Shown here piece by piece: positions 15,469 to 25,862 of a stretch of 42,219 nucleotides of DNA; positions within the stretch are counted from its first letter, which is position 1; every line of letters begins with the position of its first letter. Made by a program: the position numbers and the translations under genes. The notes under the pieces were generated by a model. The model was not told the DNA's origin. It did not search any database and was given only the letters and a program-made list of their open reading frames with translations. Source of the DNA: a virus; the IMG/VR virus record IMGVR_UViG_3300031706_000008, positions 1 to 42,219 of that record. The stretch is one strand, 5' to 3'.

Positions 15469-15843
15469 ATGTCAGCAAACTACACAGGATTTTCACCAGA
15501 CACTATGCATGGTGCATTACAAAATAGATTCTTTTACGGCTTACGTAGAACCGATAATGGCGAGCTGTTTGTTGGTAAGTCAGATCAGCTAAAGAATGAA
15601 GATACAATTACAATAAATACTCCTGGAGACCCCACAAAGAATTACCCGAGTTTCGAAGAAGGCCAAGACTTTTACGAAGGCCGAGATGTAAATCATGATA
15701 TAGTTTACGAAAACTTAAACTATGAACAGATGCGCTGGGATGATAGAAATATATCTTACTATGTTAACGCTGAAGGCGAATTGATAGCAAGAGTAAACCA
15801 AAATTATACATATGATGATAATTCATCATCAAACGGATTATAA
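15469..15843 (+). CDS. Conserved small virion-associated protein (124 aa)
   Basis: This encodes 124 residues; ATAAGGAATAAAATT precedes the ATG. It begins MSANYTGFSPDTMHGALQNR, then FFYGLRRTDNGELFVGKSDQ. It is polar, aromatic-rich and acidic, with no membrane segment. The block DNGELFVGKSDQL is the sort of turn-rich sequence seen in phage head-tail or fibre connectors. I recognise the overall look from T4-like marine phages but not a functional family. It lies between a fibre accessory gene and the 1567-residue fibre, only 12 bases before the latter, so it is likely co-expressed with the fibre genes. Function unknown. Confidence 0.7.
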   Translation: MSANYTGFSPDTMHGALQNRFFYGLRRTDNGELFVGKSDQLKNEDTITINTPGDPTKNYPSFEEGQDFYEGRDVNHDIVYENLNYEQMRWDDRNISYYVNAEGELIARVNQNYTYDDNSSSNGL

Positions 15844-15855
15844 GAGAGAAGTAAA

Positions 15856-18800
15856 ATGGCAGAGTTTAATTTAGAACGAATTAGGTTTAGATGGAAAGGT
15901 GATTGGGCAGAATCTACTGCTTATGTTAAGGATGATATTATTCGCTTTAACGGCAAATCGTATGTATGTTTATTAAGCCACCAGTCAGCAGCCGATACAA
16001 TTTATCCAGATTTAACTATTGCTGCACCTTTAACTCGTTGGGAATTAATGTTCGACGGTAATCAATGGCGCGGCGTTTGGTCACAAGGCACAAATTATAG
16101 TAGAGGCGATATTATAAAATATAATGGATACGTTTATCAGTGTGTTACTGAACATCAATCTACAATCATCGTTGCTAACGGACCAGTTGTGTCGGATATT
16201 GCTAATTGGACAATTGTAGCAACTACTTATAACTGGCTTAATACGTGGACAGCGTCGACAACTGATCCAGTAGTTTCTCAATATTATAATCTTGGAGACG
16301 TTGTAATTTATAGTGGAATAACATACATTTGTACCGAGAAACACGTTGCTTCAGTAACATTAGAAAATGATCAATCTTACTGGACAATTGTTACTAGAAG
16401 TGATAATTGGAGAACTGATTGGGCAGTTAGCACTCGATATACTGTAGATGATATTGCAAAATATGGTGCTATTAGTTATCGTTGCCTAACAGGGCATATT
16501 AGTGCAGCAACTTTGGATACTGGATTAGAAAATGATCAAGCTAAATGGGAGATATTTTTAGAAGGCATTGAGTACAAAGGCGACTGGACTACTGCTATTC
16601 GATACAAAAGATTTGATGTTGTTAAATCTGGCGGGTCTCTGTGGAGATCTCTTACTGGACATACTTCTTCTTCTTCGCTACGAGCTGACGGCGCCAACTG
16701 GAGCATTTGGGTGCCAGGTCTTGAGTTTGAAACTATATGGATCAATGACGTCGAATACGATGCTGGCGATATTGTTGTATACGGCGGCTATGCATATACA
16801 GCTCTAACAAACAATACAGGTAGTGTTCCTAGTGTAAATGGATTAGCACAAGATACAGGTGACTGGGAATTACTTAAACAAGGTTACAAACACTTAGGTG
16901 ACTGGACTAGTTCAACTGCTTACAAAACAGGCGAGGTTATTAGAGATCAAGGATATCTTTATATTGCTATTGCAGATAATACTGGAACTAAACCAGATAC
17001 AGATACTGCTAAGTGGCAAATACTAGTAACAGGACGAAAGTGGAAAGCTAGTTGGTTAGACAATGTGGAATATCATCTAGGCGATGTTGTAACTTATGCA
17101 GGCGTTGCTTATATTTGTATTGCACGACATTTAGGAACTGAAAGTGATAACCGTCCTGACTTAGACATTGAAAACGAAAGAGATAATTATTGGATAGTAT
17201 TAATTCAAGGTACTGCAAGCAATGTACTTCAGTACAGAGGCGATTTAAGAACACACGACGGCACAAGTCATCTAAGATATGCAGTTGGTGCGCCAGGTAA
17301 TGTACTAAAAGCTAGTGCAGGAAATATAATTTGGGAAAACTTTGAAGAAGTTCCTAATGTAGTTTATGTTGCTCCATCCGGAGCAGATGTACCAGGAGCA
17401 GGATTAACTGTAAACGCACCATTTAAAACAGTACGTTATGCCTGCGAATATATTGGAATAACTTACGATAACGACACAGTAAATACAACAATATTTGTTA
17501 AGACTGGAATTTACGAAGAAGTATTACCAATAAAACTTCCAAGGAATTGTGCATTGGTTGGTGACGAATTACGTAGTACTGTTATAACACCAGAAGTTGG
17601 GTCTATAACATCTAATATGTTTTATGTTAATAACGGAAGTGGTATTAGAAATATGACACTTCAAGGGTTAACAGGCGCATTAGGAGAGCCTAACATACAC
17701 TTTACTAAACGTCCAAGTGCTGGCGCTTTTGTAAGTTTGGACCCAGGTACCGGCCCAGCTGATTCATCAGTATGGATTACTACAAAGTCATGTTATGTAC
17801 AAAACGTAACTACATTTGGCACAGGCTGTGTTGGACTAAAAGTAGACGGTGCATTGCATAATGGCGGCAACAAGTCAGTTGTTGCTAACGATTTCACGCA
17901 AGTACTAAGCGATGGCATAGGATATTGGGCAGCAAACGGCGGCCGTTCGGAACTGGTATCAGTGTTTACATACTTCTGTCATATTGGTTACTTAGCAGAA
18001 GACGGCGGAACAGTACGTGCAACAAACGGCAATAATTCATACGGTACATACGGATCAGTTTCCGAAGGATTCTCAGCAACTGAAACACCAATAACAGCAA
18101 AAGTAGATAACCGCACACTAGAAGCACAAATAGAAATTGTAGTGACAGACGGTAATCAACTTATAGGACTTGGTTACTCGCATGCTGGACAATCGTATAC
18201 TAATGCAACTGGAGCAATATTAGGCACAGGAAATGGCGCTACAATAACATATGAAGAATTTAGACAAGATGCTGTAAGTCAAATTAGATTAATTGACCCA
18301 GCAGATTCAAGTACACCTGGTGGATTAAACTATCAGTATCTATTAAACAATGCACAATCAGGTAATAGCACATCAGTTACGATAGCTGCATCAGATGAAA
18401 CAGGAACATCAGCAAAATACGTAGGTATGCGTATGTACATCGGCAGCGGCAAAGGTGTTGGACAGTACGGATATATTACTGCGTATGATCCAACAACTAA
18501 AATTGCAATGATTAGCAGAGAATCAGATGGCGCTTTAGGATTTGATCACATATATCCAGGACAGCCAATTGAAGCAGTGCTTGATGGAACTACTAGATAT
18601 AATATAGAGCCAAGTGTTGTTGTAGCTGACCCTACTTTTAATGCAGCAACTAAAGCTACAGGAGTAGCATCAAATGCGTACAAATTTATAGTATCAGATA
18701 AAAATCAAAAAATTCTTGTTGTTCCTGCTATTTTAAATGCAGCACATGCATACAGTACTAATGCTGGCTCAACTTGGGCGAACATTGCAACAGCAATTGA

Positions 18801-20559
18801 AACTAGTGCAAATACAACTACAGGAGTAGTATATACTGGACAAGAATTTATAATTACAGGCAATTCAACATTTTATTATACTTCAGTATCTGGCGCTTTG
18901 GATAGTTTTACAAAGTCATCAGCAGCAGCAACTAACTATACAGGTGCTGCTTCAGACGGCGCAGGCAATGTAGTGCTAGTACTAGACAACGGAAATGTAA
19001 ACTATTCTTCAAATCATGGATCTAGTTATACTAGTGCAACTGGCATTGCAGGTCTTCCTGCTTACGGTAATAGTAAATTTATTATTGTTAATGACAACGG
19101 AAATGTTGCATATTCAGAAGATAGCGGAGCATCGTGGACTACTACTGCATCAGCACTAACATCAAGTACATGGACTTCTGTAGTATACGGCAACGGTAGA
19201 TTTGCTGCGATAGGCACAGCTAATAAGGTTGCATACAGTTTTGATGGTATTACGTGGTACGAAAATATTATAGAAGACGATGATACATTTTATACTGTAT
19301 CCTATGGCGCAGGCATATTTGTTGCATCAGGAAATACTAGTAAGCTTGCAAAATCTGAAGATGGAAAAGTTTGGTTAACATATAATGCAGACAGTACATC
19401 TTATACATTAAATTCCTTATCGTTTGCTAGTGAATTAGAATATATGCCACTTACTAAAAACTGGATTGCTGTATCAGCTGGGTCTACATGGAACACAGTT
19501 GAAATAGGTGCTACTGCATTTGCTAGAGTTAATGTAAGTTCAAGTAGATTGCAAGATTTTATTATTTACAATCCAGGCAGTAATTATACTAGTGACCCTG
19601 CAGTAACAATTTACGATCCCGAATCTACAATAGACGCTCAGTTTGAGATAAGACGAGCTGATGGTGTTTTAGCACAACCTGTATTTACTAACAGAGGTTC
19701 TGGGTATGTTACAGCAACGGCTACTGTAACCGGTGATGGCTTTGCAGACATATACCAAACAGGAAAAACATTAAATCTTAAAAATGTTAGTCGTGTTCCA
19801 GGACCTGGCGCAAACGTTGTTATTAACGGAATTGACGATGTTATATATAGACTAACAAAAGTTGTTTCACAATCAGGATCATCTCCTAACTTTAATTTAG
19901 TAGTTACTATTAGTCCGACAATTAAAAATCAAGCTTCACCTGTTCATGAAGAAACACTAATTATGCGCGAAGAGTATAGTCAGATACGTTTAACAGGACA
20001 TGACTTCTTAGATATCGGCACCGGAAATACTACAAGTACTAGATATCCTAATCTGTATTTAGAAGGTGAGGATCCAGCGAACCCTAGACAACCGTTTAAT
20101 GAAACTGTTGACAATGGCGGCGGTAGAGTATTCTACACAAGTACTGACCAAGACGGCAACTTCCGAGTTGGGGAATTATTTACAGTCGAACAAGCAAGTG
20201 GCACAGTTACCGTTAATGCTGATTTATTTGAATTAGACGGATTATCAGAATTAAGTTTAGGTGGAATTCAAGTTGGCGGTAGTGCTGTTGTTATTAAAGA
20301 GTTTAGTAAAGACGGATCGTTTATTGCAAATAGTAATAATATTGTTCCAACGCAGGCAGCAATTATAACATACTTGCAAAGTAGAATTAGTAGTGGTGGC
20401 GCTGACGCATTAACTAACACATTAATAGCAGGTCAAGTTAAAATATCAAGTACTAACATTACAACAACATCAGGCTTGCAAATAAACATTCCTGTACTTG
20501 TAAACCAAACTGGTGGTATTGATGGTGATTTACTGGCGCACCAATTATTCGTACAGTGA
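15856..20559 (+). CDS. Giant fibre: eight carbohydrate-binding repeats, beta-helix, inserted Asp-box propeller (1567 aa)
   Basis: This encodes 1567 residues. About residues 9-450 form eight repeats of ~45-60 residues with the pattern 'W-x3-W ... Y-x2-GDxVxYxGxxYxCxxxH ... W', resembling chitin-binding type 3 (CBM5/12) modules. A pectin-lyase/DUF1565-like beta-helix begins near residue 501 (VVYVAPSGADVPGAG, FVKTGIYEEVLPIKLP). About residues 935-1215 carry at least five Asp-box motifs (S-x-D/N-x-G-x-S/T-W, e.g. SEDSGASWTT, SFDGITWY), a beta-propeller absent from the paralogue at 20604. The C-terminal part (YSQIRLTGHDFLDIGTGN, GGGRVFYTSTDQDGNFRVGE) is shared with the paralogue. AAGAGAGAAG precedes the ATG. 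It is a probable receptor-binding or enzymatic glycan-recognition fibre. Confidence 0.87.
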   Translation: MAEFNLERIRFRWKGDWAESTAYVKDDIIRFNGKSYVCLLSHQSAADTIYPDLTIAAPLTRWELMFDGNQWRGVWSQGTNYSRGDIIKYNGYVYQCVTEHQSTIIVANGPVVSDIANWTIVATTYNWLNTWTASTTDPVVSQYYNLGDVVIYSGITYICTEKHVASVTLENDQSYWTIVTRSDNWRTDWAVSTRYTVDDIAKYGAISYRCLTGHISAATLDTGLENDQAKWEIFLEGIEYKGDWTTAIRYKRFDVVKSGGSLWRSLTGHTSSSSLRADGANWSIWVPGLEFETIWINDVEYDAGDIVVYGGYAYTALTNNTGSVPSVNGLAQDTGDWELLKQGYKHLGDWTSSTAYKTGEVIRDQGYLYIAIADNTGTKPDTDTAKWQILVTGRKWKASWLDNVEYHLGDVVTYAGVAYICIARHLGTESDNRPDLDIENERDNYWIVLIQGTASNVLQYRGDLRTHDGTSHLRYAVGAPGNVLKASAGNIIWENFEEVPNVVYVAPSGADVPGAGLTVNAPFKTVRYACEYIGITYDNDTVNTTIFVKTGIYEEVLPIKLPRNCALVGDELRSTVITPEVGSITSNMFYVNNGSGIRNMTLQGLTGALGEPNIHFTKRPSAGAFVSLDPGTGPADSSVWITTKSCYVQNVTTFGTGCVGLKVDGALHNGGNKSVVANDFTQVLSDGIGYWAANGGRSELVSVFTYFCHIGYLAEDGGTVRATNGNNSYGTYGSVSEGFSATETPITAKVDNRTLEAQIEIVVTDGNQLIGLGYSHAGQSYTNATGAILGTGNGATITYEEFRQDAVSQIRLIDPADSSTPGGLNYQYLLNNAQSGNSTSVTIAASDETGTSAKYVGMRMYIGSGKGVGQYGYITAYDPTTKIAMISRESDGALGFDHIYPGQPIEAVLDGTTRYNIEPSVVVADPTFNAATKATGVASNAYKFIVSDKNQKILVVPAILNAAHAYSTNAGSTWANIATAIETSANTTTGVVYTGQEFIITGNSTFYYTSVSGALDSFTKSSAAATNYTGAASDGAGNVVLVLDNGNVNYSSNHGSSYTSATGIAGLPAYGNSKFIIVNDNGNVAYSEDSGASWTTTASALTSSTWTSVVYGNGRFAAIGTANKVAYSFDGITWYENIIEDDDTFYTVSYGAGIFVASGNTSKLAKSEDGKVWLTYNADSTSYTLNSLSFASELEYMPLTKNWIAVSAGSTWNTVEIGATAFARVNVSSSRLQDFIIYNPGSNYTSDPAVTIYDPESTIDAQFEIRRADGVLAQPVFTNRGSGYVTATATVTGDGFADIYQTGKTLNLKNVSRVPGPGANVVINGIDDVIYRLTKVVSQSGSSPNFNLVVTISPTIKNQASPVHEETLIMREEYSQIRLTGHDFLDIGTGNTTSTRYPNLYLEGEDPANPRQPFNETVDNGGGRVFYTSTDQDGNFRVGELFTVEQASGTVTVNADLFELDGLSELSLGGIQVGGSAVVIKEFSKDGSFIANSNNIVPTQAAIITYLQSRISSGGADALTNTLIAGQVKISSTNITTTSGLQINIPVLVNQTGGIDGDLLAHQLFVQ
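15890..17215 (+). repeat. Array of eight carbohydrate-binding-like repeats (1567-residue fibre)
   Basis: Successive units open with KGDW, RGVW, LNTW, RTDW, KGDW, ETIW, LGDW and KASW, each followed by Y-x-GD/DD, a Gly/Asn turn and Y-x-C/A-L/I. The repeats are diverged at DNA level, so the array is old. Confidence 0.8.
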
Positions 20560-20572
20560 TAGATACAGTAAT

Positions 20573-20580
20573 GATAAATA
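20573..20580 (+). promoter_or_regulatory. T4-type late promoter octamer
   Basis: GATAAATA lies 23 bases before the ATG of the 1747-residue fibre, in a 44-base gap. Confidence 0.65.
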
Positions 20581-20603
20581 TATTAAATAGAGCGGAGTTT
20601 TAA

Positions 20604-23600
20604 ATGGCAGAGTTTAAATTAGGTAGAATTAGATTTATATGGAAAGGCGACTGGGCCTTATCTACAGTCTACTACAAAGACGATATAGTACGTAACGGCG
20701 GTAATACATATGTTTGTATCGCGGGTCACACTGCTCCGGCATTGTTTACAGACACACAAGTAACATACTGGAATAAAATTTCCGACGGTGTTGAATGGAA
20801 AGCTGATTGGCTAGGTGATACCTACTATAAAGTAAACGACATTGTAAAATATGGCGGATACTTATATATTGCTAATACTGCTCATCGGTCAAATGCAGAC
20901 GTTGGGCTTGGACTAGAAGATGATCAAAGTAAATGGGACTTATACGCAGAAGGTTTTGATTATAAAGCAGACTGGAATATTTCTACTCGTTATAAAATTA
21001 ATGACATCGCAAAGTATAACGGCACAATATTTATTTGTATAACTCCGCATACTAGTGCAGGAACGCCAGCAGCAGGATTAGAAGCTGATCAAGCCAAATG
21101 GAATATTTTCTCAGAAGGATTTTATTGGACTGACGTATGGGCTATTAACACACGCTATAGAGTAAACGACATTGTACGCTACGGCGGTACCCTTTATGTT
21201 GCAAATACCGGACATAGTAGTTCGGCAACTTTAGCATTAGGATTAGAAGCTGATCAATCTAAATGGGATTACTTACACAAAGGTATTGAATACAGAGCTA
21301 CTCATGCAATAAACACACGCTACAGAATTAATGACGTTGTAAAATATGGCGGCGGCACTTGGATCTGTACTACTCAGCACACAAGTAGTGCAACTAATTT
21401 AGCAGCAGACGAATCTAATTGGGCACAGTTTACTGAAGGTTTAGAATTTGAAGACAGTTGGGCAATCGGCACATCTTACCAGCCAGGTGACTTTGTAACA
21501 TACGGCGGATATAGTTATGTTTCGATTACAAACAACATTGGACTAAAGCCAAGTGATAACGCAGCAGCTTGGGACTTGTTCACAACTGGATTTCGTTGGG
21601 TAGGCGACTATGACGTTAATGCAGCTGACTTAGAATATATCGAAGGCGATGTAGCTCGTGTAGGAGGCTACACATACCTATGTATTCTAAAGCATACATC
21701 ACAACATCCGCCAAGTGCAGTATACTGGCAGAGACTTAACGAAGGTATGGAATGGAAAGGTACTTGGGCCGACGCAACAGAATATGATGCAGGAGACTCT
21801 GTACAACATGGCGTGAACAGCTACATCTGTGTACTTAAACATGCTTCAGACGAAGTTACATTACAAAACAGACCAGATCAAGATACTGACGGCAGCGAAT
21901 GGAATTTATTAGTTGCTGGCGCAGAATCAGGAAACTTAACTACAGCAGGCGATATTGTTTACTATGGCGGCGCTGGTGCAACCAGACTTGGTATCGGCAC
22001 AGCTGGGCAAGTTTTGAAAGTTAATGACGCATCAAATGCTCCGGAATGGACAAGCTTTGGCGCAATTAATAATGTGTTCTACGTAGAAACATCGGGCGGT
22101 GTAGATAGTCCTGCTCCAAGTTATGGTGTTACTTTAGATCGTCCTTGGAAATCAATTCGCTATGCAACTGAACAAGTGCAAGACGGTGCAATCCGTTATA
22201 ACGCTAAAAATCTTTTGCAACGTAATAGAAGTTTCATACAAGACGAAGTAATTGAATATATTGAAGCTATTTATTCAGACACTGCTACAGCTACTACAGC
22301 ATCAACAGATGCTATTACTGTAACAAGTACAGCTTGGTTGGTTGCAAACGAAACAGCAATTAAATTCGCAGGCACAACCTTTGGAAATATTGTTGCAGGT
22401 ACAGAATACTTTGTAAAAACAATTCTTAACGCAACTACATTTACTGTATCATTAACTAAAGGCGGAGCAATAGTTGCCCTAGCAGATGGCACAGGAACAT
22501 CAGCAGTAAGTCTTTCTTATGTACAAGCAACATGCCGTAGAGATACTGGGCAAGTGCTTGATGCAGTTATATGGGATTTAACACATGGTGGAAACGAGCG
22601 TTCAGTAAAAGCAGCAAAGGCATATTTTAATGCAGCTGGTGATACTTATATCGGCGGAGCAAATGCTTCACAGACAGTAGCAGGCTTTGGATATATTGTT
22701 ACAGTTGCAGACGCAGTTATGTCTAATCTTGCTCCTGCAACAGTACGCGGCAGTTTAAATCGTTATACTAACGCTGCATTTATAGAAGAAGCAGATGCAC
22801 TAGCAACTGTAACAACACTAGTAAGTATTGTTACTAGTGCAATTACAGCAGGCAACACAACTGCTGTACCGGCACTACTAAAACCACAACATACTATATT
22901 TGTTAAAACAGGAAACTTTAGCGAAGTATTGCCAATTATTGTTCCTGAAAATACAGCTATTGTTGGAGATGAATTGCGTTCAACACGTATTGGCGCAGCA
23001 GGTGTGTTAACAGGAGCTGCTGATACTCCAAAGTCATTAGATACATACGCTAGAATGGCAGTTATTATGAGTGACATTGTTACTAACGCTGCTGTAACTA
23101 AAACAACAGGAAACGCATTAACTCAAGTAACAACTTCTCCAGCAGGCTCAACAGCAGCAGGCACATTTGCAGCGGAACTTTGGACACAAATAAAAGATTA
23201 TGCTGACTTTGGTGTAAACGGTGCGTCAAGTGACTCTACAGTTCCTGTAACTTACGGAACAAACACTCCAAACACTACAACTGATTATACATATGCTGTA
23301 GAAGCAATTGAAGCAAACAGAGCATTCCTACAAGCAGAAGCTAATGCATATATTGCTAATGCATATCCTTCATATGTATATGACTCAGCAGCATGTGCAA
23401 GAGATATTAGTAGATATATCGATGCTATTAAATATGACTTAATTTATACAGGCAATTATAAATCTTTACTATACGCACGTTATTACAGTAATTCAGTAAT
23501 GGGATCAACTACAGAAGACATGTTCTACATGCGTAACGGCACAGGACTACGTAACTGTACTATAAACGGATTAACAGGAACACTCGGCGGCGCAAACGTA

Positions 23601-25847
23601 TACGGAACTAGACGTCCTACAGCAGGCGCATTTGTAAGTCTTGATCCAGGTTGGGGTCCTGCGCATACTGATGCATGGATTATCAATAAATCACCATACG
23701 TACAAAACGTAACTACATTTGGTACTGCTTGTATTGGACTAAAAGTAGACGGCGACTTACACGCAGGCGGTAACGATAGTATTGTTGCAAACGACTTCAC
23801 ACAGATCATATCAGACGGCATCGGCGCTTGGGTTACTAACTTAGGCAGAGCAGAGCTTGTATCTGTTTTCTCATACTACGGTCATATTGGTTACCTAGCA
23901 GAAAACGGCGGCAAGATTCGTGCTACAAACGGCAACAGTTCGTACGGTGCATTTGGTACGGTAGCTGAAGGCGTTGACGTTACTGAAGTACCAATTACTG
24001 GTAAAGTAACTAACCAATCCTTTGATGCAGTTGTTCATAGTGTATTCACAGACGGCAACAATGTACTAGCATTAGAGTATACAAATGCTGGTAATGCTTA
24101 TACAACAGCAACAGATGCTTTGATAACTATATCAAATATCAGTTCAGCAAACGGCTTGAGAACCACTGGTACATACTATAATGTAGCTGGCTCATCTGCA
24201 GCCGCAGGTGTTGGACAATCGTTTGACGTTATTGTTGACGACCAAGGATTAGCAAGTTTAGTTATTAACAAAGGCGGCAGTGGACATGTAATAGCAGATA
24301 CTATTACAATTGCTGACAGTTTGTTAGGTAGCGGCGGCGCACCTGACTTGACATTTGATGTCTTAACTATTGGCGATGCTACTCGATTCTCTGTAACAGG
24401 TGAAGGATTTGGTGCAGCAGTAGATAATGCTGTTATATCAAACGGTGGCGTATTTGAAGTTAGATTAACTGACCCAAGTGATGATAAAGGCGGTCTAGGA
24501 TTCCTTGATGCACAAAACGTTGCACAGACAGGAACTACTACGCAAATTACAATATCCAATACAGACGGCAGATTAAGTGCTCAATATGTTGGAATGGCAA
24601 TTTACATAACAGCAGGAGTTGGTGCAGGTCAATATGGTTATATTGATACTTACAACAACGGTACAAAGATTGCTACAATTAAAAAGTGTAGCGATGATAG
24701 TGCAGGATGGGATCACATTACTGGAGTAGCAATTGTAGCAGCTCTAAATGATACTAGTAATTATAGTATTGAGCCAAGATTAACGTTTACTTCGCCCCCA
24801 GACAATTTATATGCAAGTACTGCTAAAGGTAGAGCATATGTATTAGACGGCAAAGTTAGTGCTATTACACTATGGGATCCGGGTACTGGATATAATAGTG
24901 CACCAACAATGACAGTTACTGATCCAAACAACACTGTGGAAGTACCGCATACTGTTAGATTTGGTAACGGTGTATTAAAACAGCCTACATGGACTAGTAG
25001 AGGTACAGGATTTGTTACAGCTAGTGCAGAACTAGTCGGAGACGGTTATGCTGATTTATATCAGCCAGGCACATTAATTAGAGTTACTGGATTAACTGCT
25101 GCACCGTTACCTGGTTCAAACATTGAACTTGGTGACATTGCTGGAGAATATTATAAATTAGTTAATGTTAGAGATTTAACAGGAACTGGGCCTTTTGATG
25201 CACAGTTACAAATAAGTCCAGCAATTACTACTAGTCAAGCAGTAGAACACGACGATGATATTACAATGCGTATACGTTATTCGCAAGTACGTCTAACAGG
25301 ACACGATTTCCTAGACATTGGTACTGGTAACTTTGCAGACACTAATTACCCAGGAGTTCCAACTAACCCAATTAATGCTGATAAAGAAACTGTTGTGGGC
25401 GGCGGTGGTAGAGTATTCTACACAAGTACTGACCAAGATGGTAACTTTAGAGTTGGACGCTTATTTAACGTTGAGCAGTCGACTGGTGTTGCAACACTAA
25501 ATGCTGATGCGTTTAACATTAGTGGACTACAAGAATTATCACTAGGTGCTGTCGAGCTTGGTGGAACAGGAGCAACTATTACTGAATTTAGTGTAGACGG
25601 TACGTTTACTGCTAATAGTGATAACGTTGTTCCAACACAAAAAGCAATAAAAACTTATATTGCTTCACAAATTGGTGGCGGCGCTGGTGAACTTAATGTT
25701 AACAGCATTACAGCAGGCTCGGTATTAATTAGTGGGCAAGAAATAACAACGACAACAGGCAATCAGATAAATATAATACAGAAAGTTAATTATACAGGCG
25801 GCATTAGCGGTTCGCCAGTAGCAATGAATTACTTTTTACAACAATAA
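20604..25847 (+). CDS. Giant fibre: eight carbohydrate-binding repeats, beta-helix, nested helical/beta modules (1747 aa)
   Basis: This encodes 1747 residues, a paralogue of the 1567-residue fibre. Its N-terminus (MAEFKLGRIRFIWKGDW) and eight carbohydrate-binding-like repeats (residues ~9-445) match in order. The beta-helix starts with VFYVETSGGVDSPAPSYGVT near residue 492. It then holds extra modules: a helical unit (NRSFIQDEVIEYIE ... CRRDTGQVLDAVIWDLTHGGN) split by a beta module, the strand block IFVKTGNFSEVLPIIVPENT, and a second, unsplit helical unit (NRAFLQAEANAYIANAY ... CARDISRYIDAIKYDL). The propeller of the paralogue is absent. The C-terminal parts again agree (RYSQVRLTGHDFLDIGTGN, GGRVFYTSTDQDGNFRVGR). 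GCGGAG precedes the ATG. It probably recognises host glycans. Confidence 0.87.
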   Translation: MAEFKLGRIRFIWKGDWALSTVYYKDDIVRNGGNTYVCIAGHTAPALFTDTQVTYWNKISDGVEWKADWLGDTYYKVNDIVKYGGYLYIANTAHRSNADVGLGLEDDQSKWDLYAEGFDYKADWNISTRYKINDIAKYNGTIFICITPHTSAGTPAAGLEADQAKWNIFSEGFYWTDVWAINTRYRVNDIVRYGGTLYVANTGHSSSATLALGLEADQSKWDYLHKGIEYRATHAINTRYRINDVVKYGGGTWICTTQHTSSATNLAADESNWAQFTEGLEFEDSWAIGTSYQPGDFVTYGGYSYVSITNNIGLKPSDNAAAWDLFTTGFRWVGDYDVNAADLEYIEGDVARVGGYTYLCILKHTSQHPPSAVYWQRLNEGMEWKGTWADATEYDAGDSVQHGVNSYICVLKHASDEVTLQNRPDQDTDGSEWNLLVAGAESGNLTTAGDIVYYGGAGATRLGIGTAGQVLKVNDASNAPEWTSFGAINNVFYVETSGGVDSPAPSYGVTLDRPWKSIRYATEQVQDGAIRYNAKNLLQRNRSFIQDEVIEYIEAIYSDTATATTASTDAITVTSTAWLVANETAIKFAGTTFGNIVAGTEYFVKTILNATTFTVSLTKGGAIVALADGTGTSAVSLSYVQATCRRDTGQVLDAVIWDLTHGGNERSVKAAKAYFNAAGDTYIGGANASQTVAGFGYIVTVADAVMSNLAPATVRGSLNRYTNAAFIEEADALATVTTLVSIVTSAITAGNTTAVPALLKPQHTIFVKTGNFSEVLPIIVPENTAIVGDELRSTRIGAAGVLTGAADTPKSLDTYARMAVIMSDIVTNAAVTKTTGNALTQVTTSPAGSTAAGTFAAELWTQIKDYADFGVNGASSDSTVPVTYGTNTPNTTTDYTYAVEAIEANRAFLQAEANAYIANAYPSYVYDSAACARDISRYIDAIKYDLIYTGNYKSLLYARYYSNSVMGSTTEDMFYMRNGTGLRNCTINGLTGTLGGANVYGTRRPTAGAFVSLDPGWGPAHTDAWIINKSPYVQNVTTFGTACIGLKVDGDLHAGGNDSIVANDFTQIISDGIGAWVTNLGRAELVSVFSYYGHIGYLAENGGKIRATNGNSSYGAFGTVAEGVDVTEVPITGKVTNQSFDAVVHSVFTDGNNVLALEYTNAGNAYTTATDALITISNISSANGLRTTGTYYNVAGSSAAAGVGQSFDVIVDDQGLASLVINKGGSGHVIADTITIADSLLGSGGAPDLTFDVLTIGDATRFSVTGEGFGAAVDNAVISNGGVFEVRLTDPSDDKGGLGFLDAQNVAQTGTTTQITISNTDGRLSAQYVGMAIYITAGVGAGQYGYIDTYNNGTKIATIKKCSDDSAGWDHITGVAIVAALNDTSNYSIEPRLTFTSPPDNLYASTAKGRAYVLDGKVSAITLWDPGTGYNSAPTMTVTDPNNTVEVPHTVRFGNGVLKQPTWTSRGTGFVTASAELVGDGYADLYQPGTLIRVTGLTAAPLPGSNIELGDIAGEYYKLVNVRDLTGTGPFDAQLQISPAITTSQAVEHDDDITMRIRYSQVRLTGHDFLDIGTGNFADTNYPGVPTNPINADKETVVGGGGRVFYTSTDQDGNFRVGRLFNVEQSTGVATLNADAFNISGLQELSLGAVELGGTGATITEFSVDGTFTANSDNVVPTQKAIKTYIASQIGGGAGELNVNSITAGSVLISGQEITTTTGNQINIIQKVNYTGGISGSPVAMNYFLQQ
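20640..21930 (+). repeat. Array of eight carbohydrate-binding-like repeats (1747-residue fibre)
   Basis: Units open with KGDW, KADW, KADW, TDVW, RATH, EDSW, VGDY and KGTW. Two have lost the second Trp (His or Tyr instead). The 'YxxNDIVxYGGxxYxxxxxH' core is regular. The repeat count equals that of the paralogue. Confidence 0.8.
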
Positions 25848-25862
25848 TGGAGAACACACAAA

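Noticed and set aside
15600-15620. AATAAATA inside the 124-residue gene as a promoter
   Set aside because: It lies within coding sequence with no gene starting nearby, and one mismatch to the octamer is expected by chance in AT-rich DNA.
15890-21930. CRISPR-like array in the repeat regions
   Set aside because: The repeats are coding, diverged at DNA level, ~45-60 codons long, and in frame with the fibre genes.
8871-25847. Calling the beta-helix fibres active pectate lyases or depolymerases
   Set aside because: The beta-helix entry motifs are present but no lyase or hydrolase catalytic set can be identified by eye.
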